A stretch of 64,000 nucleotides of DNA from Halopseudomonas salegens (GTDB lineage: Bacteria > Pseudomonadota > Gammaproteobacteria > Pseudomonadales > Pseudomonadaceae): the NCBI RefSeq assembly GCF_900105655.1, contig NZ_LT629787.1, forward strand, positions 2,418,001 through 2,482,000, written 5' to 3'. Shown piece by piece: positions 18,592 through 28,252 of the stretch (its first letter is position 1; the number at the start of each line of letters is the position of its first letter). The notes below the pieces were generated by a model. That model was not told the DNA's origin. It saw only the letters and a program-made list of their open reading frames with translations, and ran no database searches. The translations under genes and the position numbers were made by a program.

Positions 18592-19177
18592 AAAGACTGT
18601 ATCCCAGCAGAATTACAATTGCCGTCGTCAGCACCGATGCAACAATCGCCAGCAGGCCATCTTCCGCTATCAATGAAAGCCCGTAAGCCAGCAAGGCAGC
18701 ACCGGCAATATTGGCGCTGAAGGGGATGATTTCCGTGACTGGCGTGATGGCCGCAATAAACAGCGCGATACCGGCAATGACCAGAGCCGGCATACCTTTA
18801 ACCAGAAAAGTCAGCCTCGGCTTGAGCCCCTTGTCGATAAAACGTGCAGGTTTGCGCGCCCAGGCAACCGATTTCTGCAGTTTTTCCCTGGAGACAGAAC
18901 GGCGCAACAAGAAACCAGGCAACCAGAAGTAATTCCTTCCAGCCAGCAACTGGGTAGCGATCACCGCCACTATCACCGCAACCATAGTGGGAACGCCGGG
19001 AATATCGCCAACGATCGGCAAGGCGATGATTACTCCGGCCAGCACCAGTAACGGCCCGAATGAGCGGTACCCGATTTCTTCCATCATTGCGCCAAGTGAA
19101 ACATCGCCATGTTCAACCGATGCCGATTCGATCCGATCCAGCACCTGCTGCAGATTTTTGATGCCTTTGTCTGTCAT
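18581..19177 (-). CDS. ExoD-like membrane protein
   Basis: 198 residues from ATG 19177 (GGAG five bases upstream), beginning MTDKGIKNLQ. The family is named after Rhizobium ExoD, needed for exopolysaccharide production and alkali tolerance, though its biochemical role is unknown. About four hydrophobic segments are visible, with SLGAMMEEIGYRSFGPLLVLAG and the proline-rich IPGVPT loop typical of the family. Its stop overlaps the convergent solute-binding gene by 11 bases. A longer open frame upstream lacks family similarity. Confidence 0.75.
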   Translation of the reverse strand: MTDKGIKNLQQVLDRIESASVEHGDVSLGAMMEEIGYRSFGPLLVLAGVIIALPIVGDIPGVPTMVAVIVAVIATQLLAGRNYFWLPGFLLRRSVSREKLQKSVAWARKPARFIDKGLKPRLTFLVKGMPALVIAGIALFIAAITPVTEIIPFSANIAGAALLAYGLSLIAEDGLLAIVASVLTTAIVILLGYSLFSG

Positions 19178-19298
19178 GTCACTCCAGATAGCCTGTACGT
19201 ATTGGTTGCCGGCACCCAACTGCCAACGGGGAAATGGCTCCCTGAACACTATCAGCAAACAGACTACCAACAATCTGGAGAGTGGGAGATGTGTATTT

Positions 19299-20462
19299 TT
19301 ATTCCGGGCGCTGATAGCCTCCGACCAGGCCATTCTTTGACAGCACCAGTTGCCACAACTGAATGTCACGCGCACGGAATGCACCCGCGCATGACAACAG
19401 ATAATAGCGCCACATGCGGAAAAAACGCTCGCCCAGAGCGTCGGAAAATGCTGGCCAGGCCCGTTCGAAATTCACATACCAGGCCATCAGGGTCCGATCG
19501 TAATCAGCGCCAAAATTATGCACATCCTCGATCACGAACAAACCATCCACCGCATCGGCCAGCTGGCCCATACAGGGCAGATCACCATTGGGAAAGATGT
19601 ACTTGTCAATCCATGGGTCCGGTACCGTGCCGCGTACATTCTTGCCAATGGTATGCAGCAGTAACAGGCCTTCTTCAGCAAGACAGCTCTGGGCGACCTC
19701 CATGAATATCCGGTGATTCTTGCGCCCTACGTGCTCGAACATGCCGATACTGGCGATCCGGTCGAACTTTTCATCCAGCTCGCGATAATCCATCAGGCGA
19801 AAGTCCAGCGGCAGATGCGGGTAGCGTGCCTTGACGAAATCAACCTGCTCGCGGGAAACCGTCACACCCACACATTCCACACCATAATGTTCAGCGGCAT
19901 AGCTCATGAAGCTGCCCCAACCACAGCCAATATCCAGTACCCGCATACCCGGCTGCAACTGAAGTTTGCGGCAAACCAGGTCCAGTTTGGCTTCCTGCGC
20001 CTGCTGCAAGGTGTCGGCATTGCGCCAGTAGCCACAGGTATAGGTCATGCGCGGGTCCAGCATTTGCTGGTAGAACTCATTGCCCAGATCGTAGTGCTGC
20101 TCGCCTACCTGCCAGGCACGGGCTGTGGTTTGCAAATTGAGCAGGCGGGCACGCAGACTGTGAATCACCAGACGCAGCGGCTGTATTTCCTTATCCAGTC
20201 GCGCACTGAGCAGACGGAAAAAAAACTCATCCAGCCGTTCACAGTCCCAGTCACCGGCCATATAGGTCTCGCCGAGACCCAGATTACCGCGCGAGAGTAT
20301 TTGCTCCGGAACCCCGGGACGCTGAATGCTGATATCCCAGGGCCTTTCACCGTCGACCTGAATATCGGCTTTCGCCAGCAGATCCGCAACCACATGATAA
20401 CTGCTGGTATGCGGCACCTGGTCCCGGCTGGGCTGACGCTGAAGTGTAGAACTGCCGACCAT
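19299..20462 (-). CDS. cfa: Cyclopropane-fatty-acyl-phospholipid synthase
   Basis: Adds a methylene group from S-adenosylmethionine across the double bond of unsaturated acyl chains in membrane phospholipids, usually in stationary phase or under stress. 387 residues from ATG 20462, with CAGGAG seven bases upstream. The SAM site VLDIGCGWG is near residue 165; YDLGNEFYQQMLDPRMTY and SIGMFEHVGRKN are strongly conserved CFA motifs. The N-terminal 90-residue lipid-binding domain is present, so it is full length. It follows the kinase-fusion gene by about 105 bases and could share its transcript. Confidence 0.92.
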   Translation of the reverse strand: MVGSSTLQRQPSRDQVPHTSSYHVVADLLAKADIQVDGERPWDISIQRPGVPEQILSRGNLGLGETYMAGDWDCERLDEFFFRLLSARLDKEIQPLRLVIHSLRARLLNLQTTARAWQVGEQHYDLGNEFYQQMLDPRMTYTCGYWRNADTLQQAQEAKLDLVCRKLQLQPGMRVLDIGCGWGSFMSYAAEHYGVECVGVTVSREQVDFVKARYPHLPLDFRLMDYRELDEKFDRIASIGMFEHVGRKNHRIFMEVAQSCLAEEGLLLLHTIGKNVRGTVPDPWIDKYIFPNGDLPCMGQLADAVDGLFVIEDVHNFGADYDRTLMAWYVNFERAWPAFSDALGERFFRMWRYYLLSCAGAFRARDIQLWQLVLSKNGLVGGYQRPE

Positions 20463-20567
20463 GCTGAGACTCCTGTCAACAAAACTGACTTCGACCACCT
20501 GTCAGCTTTGTTCAGAAATCGCTATTGGTCAAATACTGACCAGAAAATCATGCCTGCAGGCACTCAG

Positions 20568-22817
20568 TCAGTTGCCTTTACCAGGGGCGACTGCGACCCG
20601 TCGGATTGACTTCCCCTTGAGCAGACGTTTGACATTCATTTTCCAGTCGAAGTAGTGAAAAGGCAGCCGGTAAAAGAAGCCAAAGTTGCGGCCAAGGACG
20701 CTCAGATAGCCTTCCATGAATGCAATACGGCCCTCCCAGTCGAGCTTGTAGCACGTACGCTTCAGGTCGGACAAGCGCGCTGCCATAGGCGTCCAATGGG
20801 GATAGAAACGCGCCCTGGCGGTATCGATCAGGCTGAAATGAATATTGGCCGGATCGTCCATATGGACCAGAATATTGCCGCCGGTCAGATCACGGAAATA
20901 AACGCCAAGCGTATGCAGGCGCATCAGGAAGTGCTGCAACTGGCGGAAAAAATCATCCCGTGAAATGCCGTGGCAATGGGTCTCGCCTCGGGCATAGGCA
21001 CTGAAAAACTGCTTGACCGAAGGTACCTCTCCGGCATATTCACAGATGTACCAGTTATTCAGCGGATCCTTGCGATCAGAGCGCTCGAAATAGGCAACCG
21101 GTTTCGGCGAGCCCAGCCCGGTGCGCAATATCTGGTAGGCTCCGTTCCAGCTTCTGGCCGCCTTGCTGGGCTTCAGCCGGTCAGTCACCCGCTTGTTCAA
21201 GCTCAAGCGATTGGGTTTCTTTACTACCAGCCAGTCACTGGCATTTTCCCGTGGATCGGCGACCCTCCAGATCACATTGCGCGCCTTGCGCAACATGGCT
21301 GTTTTGCTGGGCTGTTCAATATGTGCAGGATGCAGGGCAGAGAGTATTTTGTCCGCTTCGGCCCGGTCACGGGCGAACACCAGGCCTCGCCATTGACCAT
21401 CATCAAAGTGGTAATGCTGCCCACCGGGACGGTTGCCATAGACGCACAGGTCAGGCAGCACATCCTGTTGTTCGTCTGGATATACGTCGGTACCCGGCGG
21501 CCAGCTCAGGTACAGCGGTGACTCGGTAACCAGGTCCGGTATTTCCGCCACCGGCTGACCGTATAAATCATGGCAGCGGGCGGTAGCAAGCTCCTGCTCG
21601 CTATACAAGCGTGCAAGCACGGCCGCTTTTGCGTTCGTGGTCCAAACGACCTGCACCAGTTCCCCATCAGGTCGACGAAAAGCATGAACCTGCAGGTTCT
21701 CGCTACTCCCCTGTTGCCCGAGGTACGCACTACCCGGAATACGCTGATTGAAAGCAGCCAAGGCAAAAAACGCCGGACGCCGGCGAAAATCTGCCGGGCA
21801 CCCATTATTGCAGTCGTAACGGGTGACCAGTTCATGAGCGGCAGGCTTGCCGGTGCCATCATCAACCAGCCCTTCGCGCTGACTGATCAACGGCCCCCAA
21901 TAAGCACGCTCCAGACCACTGGATACGGCGGTCAGGATCATATAACGGGTAACATAGTCAGCCTGTTTTACCTCCGCATCGACCAGCCGCCTGGCGATGC
22001 GTGGCAAGGTCCAGAATGCGGTGGTTGAATAGGTTTTCGCCACGCCATACTCGCCGGACAGCTTGCCCAGCAAGCGGGCTTTCTTGATCAGGTTCAGCTT
22101 TGGCCAGGTGGCCAGACGCCGGCCAAGGACGCGGTGATCAAACAGCTCGGGTTCAATACTCCGTTCAGAAAACAGATTGTCGGTATGTATATCCGGCAAC
22201 ACGCCGGCCTGTTGCATCACGGCAAGAAAACCAGCGTTGAAGGGTGGCTCAAAATCGGACACATTGGGCCCTGCAATGGTTACGCCATGGGCGCGCAGCT
22301 TGCTGTGGGCAATTCGCCAGGCACACATGAACTGGTCCAGTGATGCATAACCAGACCAGCGCCGGCGGTTGACCGTATTGCCTACCTCTACCGACTCCAG
22401 ATGCCGTCCAAAACGCAGCAACACCGCTTCCACAAAATCACCCCAGCGCTGTTGGGGCTCGGGTTGATCCATCCGGGCGGCGTCTTCCATGCTCGGCATC
22501 AACCGCAGCATGACCTTGAACCCCTTGTCCAGCAGCCGCTGCAAGAAGCGCGCGCAGTGATTCTCCAACGCGCTATAGGTGAAATCCAGACGAACCTGAC
22601 GCACCGCCAGTTGCTGCAGATAGTCGATCACCTGATCGTCACAGGCGGCATCCGGCATGCTGGCAACACAAATACCACTGAAGTCAGCCGGTATCTGATG
22701 GTGAGCCAGGGGCTGATGCCCCTGAGCAAGCCGAAAACGTCCTTTCAGCAAGTATCCGATCATTGATTGATTGAACAAGCGCTTTTCAGACGCTGGAGAA
22801 ATTGCACTGTCAGACAT
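20568..22817 (-). CDS. Large fusion: glycoside hydrolase-like barrel plus LPS kinase-like domain
   Basis: 749 residues, no signal peptide or membrane helix. Residues about 40-480 look like a TIM-barrel of the glycoside hydrolase clan A type: VRLDFTYSALE, VEVGNTVNRRRW and the following GVTIAGPNVSDFEP resemble GH39/GH5-like proteins, with a beta-rich tail. Residues about 520-740 are a protein-kinase-fold domain of the WaaP/Kdo-kinase kind: VVKKPN (ATP-binding lysine region), the catalytic loop FRDLTGGNILVH and the metal-binding Asp in SLIDTARARF. Neither a catalytic Glu pair nor the kinase substrate can be assigned with confidence. Upstream of cfa and next to stress genes, it may modify envelope glycolipids (inference). 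Confidence 0.6.
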   Translation of the reverse strand: MSDSAISPASEKRLFNQSMIGYLLKGRFRLAQGHQPLAHHQIPADFSGICVASMPDAACDDQVIDYLQQLAVRQVRLDFTYSALENHCARFLQRLLDKGFKVMLRLMPSMEDAARMDQPEPQQRWGDFVEAVLLRFGRHLESVEVGNTVNRRRWSGYASLDQFMCAWRIAHSKLRAHGVTIAGPNVSDFEPPFNAGFLAVMQQAGVLPDIHTDNLFSERSIEPELFDHRVLGRRLATWPKLNLIKKARLLGKLSGEYGVAKTYSTTAFWTLPRIARRLVDAEVKQADYVTRYMILTAVSSGLERAYWGPLISQREGLVDDGTGKPAAHELVTRYDCNNGCPADFRRRPAFFALAAFNQRIPGSAYLGQQGSSENLQVHAFRRPDGELVQVVWTTNAKAAVLARLYSEQELATARCHDLYGQPVAEIPDLVTESPLYLSWPPGTDVYPDEQQDVLPDLCVYGNRPGGQHYHFDDGQWRGLVFARDRAEADKILSALHPAHIEQPSKTAMLRKARNVIWRVADPRENASDWLVVKKPNRLSLNKRVTDRLKPSKAARSWNGAYQILRTGLGSPKPVAYFERSDRKDPLNNWYICEYAGEVPSVKQFFSAYARGETHCHGISRDDFFRQLQHFLMRLHTLGVYFRDLTGGNILVHMDDPANIHFSLIDTARARFYPHWTPMAARLSDLKRTCYKLDWEGRIAFMEGYLSVLGRNFGFFYRLPFHYFDWKMNVKRLLKGKSIRRVAVAPGKGN

Positions 22818-22957
22818 GGGTTCTTCTTGAATTATTGGGCAATCAGGCCAGACCTTTCTATCAGTAAGCGCACTGTAAAGAAAAGATCATCTGCCTAAAA
22901 CTAACGCGACCCATCGTTGATAAAAAGCCTGTAACCTCACCAGCCAGAAAAGGCGCT

Positions 22958-23305
22958 CTACCCACCCAGCTCTGCGGCACAATCCACACACAGGGTGATA
23001 GCCGGGTCAATGCGCAAACGGCCAGGCGTAATGGCTTCGCCACACTCGACGCAGTCACCAAAGTCGTCACTGTCCAGTTGCTGCAGTGCGCGCTGCAAGC
23101 GCTGCACCTGAACGTTGACCCGGGCCTGGGTCGCATCCTGCATCGCTTGTTGCTGCAGCGCATCCATGCGCGACAAGCGACCCACCTTGGCCTGATCCAG
23201 CTCGACCGCTTCACTGCGTGTCGACTGCCCTTCGGCCTGCTGCATGGCGGCCTGCAAACGACTGTGCAGCAGCTGACGCAACTCGGCCTTCAGGGCAGCA
23301 TCCAT
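22958..23305 (-). CDS. TraR/DksA-type zinc-finger protein
   Basis: 115 residues: a long helical coiled coil followed by a C4 zinc finger with Cys85, Cys88, Cys106 and Cys109 (CVECGE ... CVDC). This is the layout of DksA/TraR proteins, which enter the RNA polymerase secondary channel; it is shorter than DksA (about 150) and close to the small stand-alone relatives. The coiled-coil tip lacks a clear DxxDxA motif, so classic DksA activity is not assured. It lies 11 bases downstream of the Usp gene and probably shares the sulP-usp transcript. Confidence 0.8.
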   Translation of the reverse strand: MDAALKAELRQLLHSRLQAAMQQAEGQSTRSEAVELDQAKVGRLSRMDALQQQAMQDATQARVNVQVQRLQRALQQLDSDDFGDCVECGEAITPGRLRIDPAITLCVDCAAELGG

Positions 23306-23316
23306 GGGCGACGGTC

Positions 23317-24198
23317 TCAGCGCAACAACAATAACGGACGCTGGGTATGCGCCAGAATGTTGGTCGTCGTACTGCCAACAAAGAACTGGCGAATCCGTGA
23401 ATGCCCATAGGCACCCATCACGATCATATCAATATCCTGCTCTTCCTCGTACTCAAGCAACGCTTTCTCGACGTCACCGGCACGAATACTGGCATGTACG
23501 GTAAAACCGGCCTGCTCCAGTTGCCCTTTGGCAGCATTGATCGCTTCCCAGGCATCATTGGTATCGGCACCGACCATCAGCAAATGGATCGGCAAGCCCT
23601 TGAACAGTGGGCTACCCGCAATCATTTCAATGCCTTTGCGCGTGCTGGGGCCGTTGTCAAAGGCCAGCATCACGGAACGTGGCTCGCGGAACTCGCCCGC
23701 CGTCACCAGAATCGGACGATGCATGGTACGAATCACACTTTCCAGGTGCGACCCCACATGGTCCCCCTGGTTGTCACCCTGCTTACCCTGGCGCCCAATC
23801 ACCAGCAACCGCATTTCGTGCTCCAGCTCACGCAGGGTTTCCACCAGGTCACCGTGGCGCTGCCGGGTTTGCGGTGCACCGACGCCGTCGGCGTGAGCAC
23901 GCTCCACTGCAGCCTCGAGCATCAACTGGCCTTGTTCACGCATGATGCGTGCACGTTTGGCATCCAGATCCACCAGCTCCTCCAGCAGGTGCTCGCGACT
24001 ACCCAGGCCAATATTGCCGGACAAGTCGAGTGACTTGCTGCTGCCTGCTTCGTCCAGCACATGCAGAAAAACCAGGGGGGCATCCAGGCGCAAGCTGGCC
24101 CAAGCGGCGTAATCACAGACCGCCGGGGTCGAACGGGAGCCGTCAATGCAGCCCATTACCAGATTGGTGGTCACTGAAGTGTTCTCCTTGTTATGCAT
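23317..24198 (-). CDS. Tandem universal stress protein (UspE-like)
   Basis: 293 residues with two Usp domains: residues about 10-160 and 170-293. The second keeps the nucleotide-binding signature in GAYGHSRIRQFFVGSTT (G-2X-G-9X-G-S/T); in the first the corresponding GRQGKQGDNQGDHVGSHLES is also recognisable. Such proteins are induced by starvation, oxygen limitation or membrane stress; a direct enzymatic role is unknown. Its start is only one base from the stop of sulP, so the two are co-translated. It is followed closely by the DksA-type gene. Confidence 0.85.
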   Translation of the reverse strand: MHNKENTSVTTNLVMGCIDGSRSTPAVCDYAAWASLRLDAPLVFLHVLDEAGSSKSLDLSGNIGLGSREHLLEELVDLDAKRARIMREQGQLMLEAAVERAHADGVGAPQTRQRHGDLVETLRELEHEMRLLVIGRQGKQGDNQGDHVGSHLESVIRTMHRPILVTAGEFREPRSVMLAFDNGPSTRKGIEMIAGSPLFKGLPIHLLMVGADTNDAWEAINAAKGQLEQAGFTVHASIRAGDVEKALLEYEEEQDIDMIVMGAYGHSRIRQFFVGSTTTNILAHTQRPLLLLR

Positions 24199-24199
24199 G

Positions 24200-25693
24200 T
24201 TAGTGCCCCATCAACTTGTCGACGGCATCCGGCTTGTCATGCACGCCAAAGCGGTCGACGATGGTCGCACTGGCCTCATTGAGGCCCACAATGTCCACAT
24301 CTGCACCTTCACGGCGAAACTTGATCACAACCTTGTCCAGTGCAGCAACGGCGGTAATGTCCCAGAAATGCGCCCGACTCAAGTCAATGATCACCTTATC
24401 AAGCGCTTCCTTGAAGTCAAAGGCATCAACGAATTTATCCGAGGAGCTGAAAAACACCTGACCCACCACCTTGTAATGACGCACACGACCATCGCTCTCC
24501 AGCTCGCTGCCGATATGCATGTAATGCCCGATCTTGTTGGCAAAGAACATCGCTGCCAGCAGCACGCCAACAAACACCCCGAAAGCCAGGTTATGCGTGC
24601 CCACGGTCACCGCTACAGTTGCCAGCATGACGATATTGGTCGATAGCGGATGCTGCTTCATATTGCGGATGGAATCCCAACTGAAGGTACCGATCGACAC
24701 CATGATCATCACCGCTACCAGCGCAGCCATGGGGATCATGCCCACCCAGTCACTCATGAACACAACCATCAGCAGCAGCACTACACCGGCGGTAAGACAG
24801 GACAGTCGTGTGCGGCCACCGGACTTCACATTAATGACCGACTGCCCAATCATCGCACAACCGGCCATACCACCGAGCAGGCCTGAGCCAACGTTGGCAA
24901 TGCCCTGCCCCTTGCACTCACGGTTCTTGTCGCTTTCCGTGTCTGTCAGATCATCAACGATGGTCGCGGTCATCATCGACTCCAGCAAACCAACTACTGC
25001 CAAAGCAGCCGAGTAAGGCAAGATAATCACCAGGGTTTCCAGGTTAAGTGGTACGTCAGGCCACAAGAAAATCGGCAGTGTATCCGGCAGCTCACCCATG
25101 CTGGATACCGTACGAATATCCAGGCCCAGATAGATCGCCAACCCGGTAAGAACAAGGATACAGACCAGCGGCGAGGGAATGATGCGCCCAATACGGGGCA
25201 CATAGGGGAACAGGTAGATAATCCCCAAACCCGCTGCAGTCATCGCATACACATGCCAGGTCACGCCGGTGAGCTCGGGTAACTGCGCCATAAAAATCAG
25301 GATCGCCAGCGCATTGACAAAACCAGTGACCACCGAGCGTGAAACAAAGCGCATCAGCGATCCTAACTTCAGGTAACCCGCGCCAATCTGCAGCAGGCCG
25401 CAGAGAATGGTTGCCGCCAGCAGATACTCCAGACCGTGGTCACGCACCAGGGTCACCATCAGCAGCGCCATGGCCCCGGTGGCTGCCGAGATCATGCCTG
25501 GCCGGCCACCGGTAAAGGCAATAATCACCGCTATACAGAAAGAGGCATAGAGCCCGACCTTGGGATCAACCCCGGCAATGATCGAGAAAGCAATCGCCTC
25601 GGGAATCAGGGCCAGCGCGACCACGATACCAGCGAGCAGATCGCCACGGATGTTGGAAAACCAGTTCTGATGAACGGATTGGGCAAAGGTCAT
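24200..25693 (-). CDS. SulP family anion transporter with STAS domain
   Basis: 497 residues: about ten to twelve hydrophobic segments over residues 15-390, the SulP signature in [28 protein letters not shown] near the N-terminus, and a cytoplasmic C-terminal STAS domain ([20 protein letters not shown]). SulP proteins move bicarbonate, sulfate or dicarboxylates with Na+ or H+; the substrate cannot be read here. Tight coupling with a Usp gene is seen repeatedly in Pseudomonas. A 16-base palindrome sits 55-70 bases upstream of the start and may be an operator. Confidence 0.85.
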   Translation of the reverse strand: MTFAQSVHQNWFSNIRGDLLAGIVVALALIPEAIAFSIIAGVDPKVGLYASFCIAVIIAFTGGRPGMISAATGAMALLMVTLVRDHGLEYLLAATILCGLLQIGAGYLKLGSLMRFVSRSVVTGFVNALAILIFMAQLPELTGVTWHVYAMTAAGLGIIYLFPYVPRIGRIIPSPLVCILVLTGLAIYLGLDIRTVSSMGELPDTLPIFLWPDVPLNLETLVIILPYSAALAVVGLLESMMTATIVDDLTDTESDKNRECKGQGIANVGSGLLGGMAGCAMIGQSVINVKSGGRTRLSCLTAGVVLLLMVVFMSDWVGMIPMAALVAVMIMVSIGTFSWDSIRNMKQHPLSTNIVMLATVAVTVGTHNLAFGVFVGVLLAAMFFANKIGHYMHIGSELESDGRVRHYKVVGQVFFSSSDKFVDAFDFKEALDKVIIDLSRAHFWDITAVAALDKVVIKFRREGADVDIVGLNEASATIVDRFGVHDKPDAVDKLMGH

Positions 25694-25747
25694 AACGAGA
25701 TTCCGATTGGGTAAAAAGGCATGGGCAACAGAAAACCGACCGGCAAC

Positions 25748-25763
25748 CGGACACAGGTGTCCG
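25748..25763. promoter_or_regulatory. Operator-like palindrome upstream of sulP
   Basis: CGGACAC-AG-GTGTCCG is a perfect 7 bp inverted repeat with a two-base spacer. It is flanked by further partly matching bases (AACCGG and CCGGTT), so it could bind a dimeric regulator or fold in the sulP leader RNA. No regulator can be named. Confidence 0.4.
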
Positions 25764-25952
25764 CCGGTTGGCTGGCAACACAGAGGGGGGAGCTTTACGG
25801 TGGCGTAAGGCGAAAGGTGCGAGGCACTGATCTGTCCATGCGGCTGAATCGAGGGCGCGCACTATAGCACAGCCGCGTGGCTGAGCGCCATTATTGGTCC
25901 GCAGACCGCTTTGCGCATAGAATGCAGAACGTTCTGTCCCTGGAGTTATTTC

Positions 25953-27233
25953 ATGCGCCTATTGCCTGCCCATGCGCCATTCACCATGCCCAGCCGCTTG
26001 CCAACCACCTTGTTGCTAGGCTGCGCTTTGGCCCTGACGGCCTGTGCCAGTAGCGCGCTTACCGCTGAACTGAATCACTCACCAGAGGCCAGCAGCGCGG
26101 TCGAGCAAACGGTGGATTTCGAACAGTGGCTGGCAGGCTTTCGTCAACGGGCACTGACACAGGGCGTTGACCAGGACATTATCCAGCAAGCCACCCGTGA
26201 ATTATCACCAGACCCCGCCGTGATACGCGCCGACCAGCATCAACCCGAGTTCAGTCGTCCGGTGTGGGAGTATCTGGAAGGAGCCTTGTCGACCATCCGG
26301 ATAAATAACGGCCAGCTGCTGCTGCAAGAACACGCCGATCTGCTGACCGCAATCGAACAGCGTTATGGTGTTGACCGTCACATACTGGTCGCAATCTGGG
26401 GGCTGGAAAGTAATTTTGGTGGCAACATGGGCAACCGGAAAGTCGTGCGCTCACTGGCCACCCTGGCGCACCAGGGGCGTCGACCCGAGTTTGCCGAGAC
26501 ACAGCTATTGGCCGCTCTGACCATTCTGCAACGCGGCGACATCAGCGTCGACGCCATGGTCGGCTCCTGGGCCGGGGCCATGGGACAAACTCAATTCATT
26601 CCGACTACCTACAACAGCCATGCCGTCGATTTTGACGGCAATGGCAAGCGCGACATCTGGAGTTCAAAAGCCGACGCCCTGGCCTCGGCGGCCAACTACC
26701 TGCAAGCGTCCAACTGGCAGAGCGGGCAACCCTGGGGCTTCGAAACGCGACTGCCAGAGGATTTTGACTATGCCAAAGCCGACCTGAATCAACGCCGCAG
26801 TCTGGCTGAATGGCGCGAAGCAGGCCTGTATTTGCCTGAGCGGTACAACAGCCTGGAAGCCGACAGTACAGCGGCAATCCTGCTGCCCGCCGGGCATCGC
26901 GGACCGGCTTTTCTGGTGTTTGACAACTTCCACAGTATTTTGCGTTACAACAGCTCAACCAGCTATGCACTGGCGATTGGCTTGCTGAGCGAACGCCTTC
27001 AGGGGCGTGGCGAGATACAGGCCAGCTGGCCGACACAGGATCAACCACTGTCGCGCGAACAGCGGCATGAATTGCAGCAAATACTGACGGACTATGGCTT
27101 CGAGCCAGGTGAGGTCGATGGCATCCTCGGCGCCAATACCCGTGCAGCGATCCGCCGCTTTCAGCAAGAGCACCAACTGCCTGCTGACGGCTACGCCAAT
27201 CTCAAGCTACTGCAATTGTTACGCAAGCTTTGA
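25953..27233 (+). CDS. Lytic murein transglycosylase B-type lipoprotein with peptidoglycan-binding domain
   Basis: Cleaves the MurNAc-GlcNAc bond to leave anhydro-MurNAc ends. 426 residues from ATG 25953, with TGGAG seven bases upstream; an in-frame ATG at 25986 would also give a good signal sequence. The lipobox LTAC (ALTACASS) predicts a lipid anchor. The catalytic Glu is in WGLESNFGG, with GAMGQTQFIPTTY and the FDGNGKRDIW segment typical of MltB/SLT family 3. The last 65 residues form a PG_binding_1 domain (YGFEPGEVDGILGANTRAAIRRFQ). This is the second MltB-family enzyme in the window; the other, mltB at 52050-53072, lacks that domain. Confidence 0.9.
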   Translation: MRLLPAHAPFTMPSRLPTTLLLGCALALTACASSALTAELNHSPEASSAVEQTVDFEQWLAGFRQRALTQGVDQDIIQQATRELSPDPAVIRADQHQPEFSRPVWEYLEGALSTIRINNGQLLLQEHADLLTAIEQRYGVDRHILVAIWGLESNFGGNMGNRKVVRSLATLAHQGRRPEFAETQLLAALTILQRGDISVDAMVGSWAGAMGQTQFIPTTYNSHAVDFDGNGKRDIWSSKADALASAANYLQASNWQSGQPWGFETRLPEDFDYAKADLNQRRSLAEWREAGLYLPERYNSLEADSTAAILLPAGHRGPAFLVFDNFHSILRYNSSTSYALAIGLLSERLQGRGEIQASWPTQDQPLSREQRHELQQILTDYGFEPGEVDGILGANTRAAIRRFQQEHQLPADGYANLKLLQLLRKL

Positions 27234-27260
27234 GCATGCGACGGGCAATGAGCAACACAT

Positions 27261-28214
27261 TCATGCTCGCTCAAAGGGAAAGGCCAGCACTTCAGCAATG
27301 TGCTCCGCCCCTTCGGCCAGCATAAGCAACCGATCGAAGCCCAGGGCCACACCCGCGCAGTCAGGCAACCCCGACTCAAGGGCAGCCAGAAGATTCTGAT
27401 CCAATGGGCGAGGCGGCTGCCCCAAAAGCTGAACTTTTCGCGCATCCTCGGCAAATCTGCTGGCCTGCTCGGCAGCATCAATTAGTTCATGGTACCCATT
27501 GGCCAACTCCATACCGCCGACAAAGAACTCAAAGCGCGCCGCCACCGGATAGCTGTCATCGCTCGCCGTAATTCGCGCCAGTGCAGCCTGCGAAGCAGGA
27601 TAGGCATAGACAAAGGTCGGCTGCTGCAGCGTCGGCTCAATACAGTGCGAGAACAACAAATCCAACCAACCATCACGCGCCAGCTCGCCTTTGAAGCCGG
27701 TATGCTGCTCACCCAGAGCACGCAGGCTGGAAGTGGCGCAGGCATGAATATCCAGACCGGCAAAGTGCTCGGCAAACACATCCGCATACCTCACCCGGCG
27801 TGCGCTTGAATGCCCGAGCAGCCCGGAGGTCAAGGCTTCAACCTCATCCATCAATTGATGATGATCGAAACCCGGACGATACCATTCAAGCATACTGAAT
27901 TCAGGGTTATGCCGCCGGCCCACTTCACCATTGCGAAATACCCGACACAGCTGCCAGATAGCACCGGACCCGGCGGCCAGAAGACGCTTCATGGGGTATT
28001 CGGGTGAGGTGTGCAGATAACAATGCCGAGCCTGTCCATCCCGGTCTACCCGCGTCTGCATCGGCTCAAGCATCGGGTCTGCTACTGCTGCAGCAGAGAG
28101 TATCGGAGTATCAACCTCAAGCACTTCACGCGCGGCAAAGAAATCCCTGATGGTTTGCTGCATAACAGCCCGGCGACGCAAAGTCGCCATGCTGGCACTT
28201 GGTTGCCAGGTCAT
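27261..28214 (-). CDS. epmA: EF-P--(R)-beta-lysine ligase
   Basis: Class II lysyl-tRNA synthetase paralogue (PoxA/GenX/YjeA) that attaches (R)-beta-lysine to elongation factor P. 317 residues, lacking the N-terminal anticodon-binding domain of LysRS, as expected. Motif 2 is in VFRNGEVGRRHNPEFSMLEWY and motif 3 in GVALGFDRLLML. In Pseudomonas aeruginosa and P. putida EF-P is rhamnosylated by EarP, so an epmA here suggests the lysine-type EF-P pathway; efp and epmB are not in this window. It stands alone, converging with the MltB-like gene. Confidence 0.88.
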   Translation of the reverse strand: MTWQPSASMATLRRRAVMQQTIRDFFAAREVLEVDTPILSAAAVADPMLEPMQTRVDRDGQARHCYLHTSPEYPMKRLLAAGSGAIWQLCRVFRNGEVGRRHNPEFSMLEWYRPGFDHHQLMDEVEALTSGLLGHSSARRVRYADVFAEHFAGLDIHACATSSLRALGEQHTGFKGELARDGWLDLLFSHCIEPTLQQPTFVYAYPASQAALARITASDDSYPVAARFEFFVGGMELANGYHELIDAAEQASRFAEDARKVQLLGQPPRPLDQNLLAALESGLPDCAGVALGFDRLLMLAEGAEHIAEVLAFPFERA

Positions 28215-28252
28215 AGTTCATTCCAGAAAATACAGAGTCACAGAGTGTGTTG

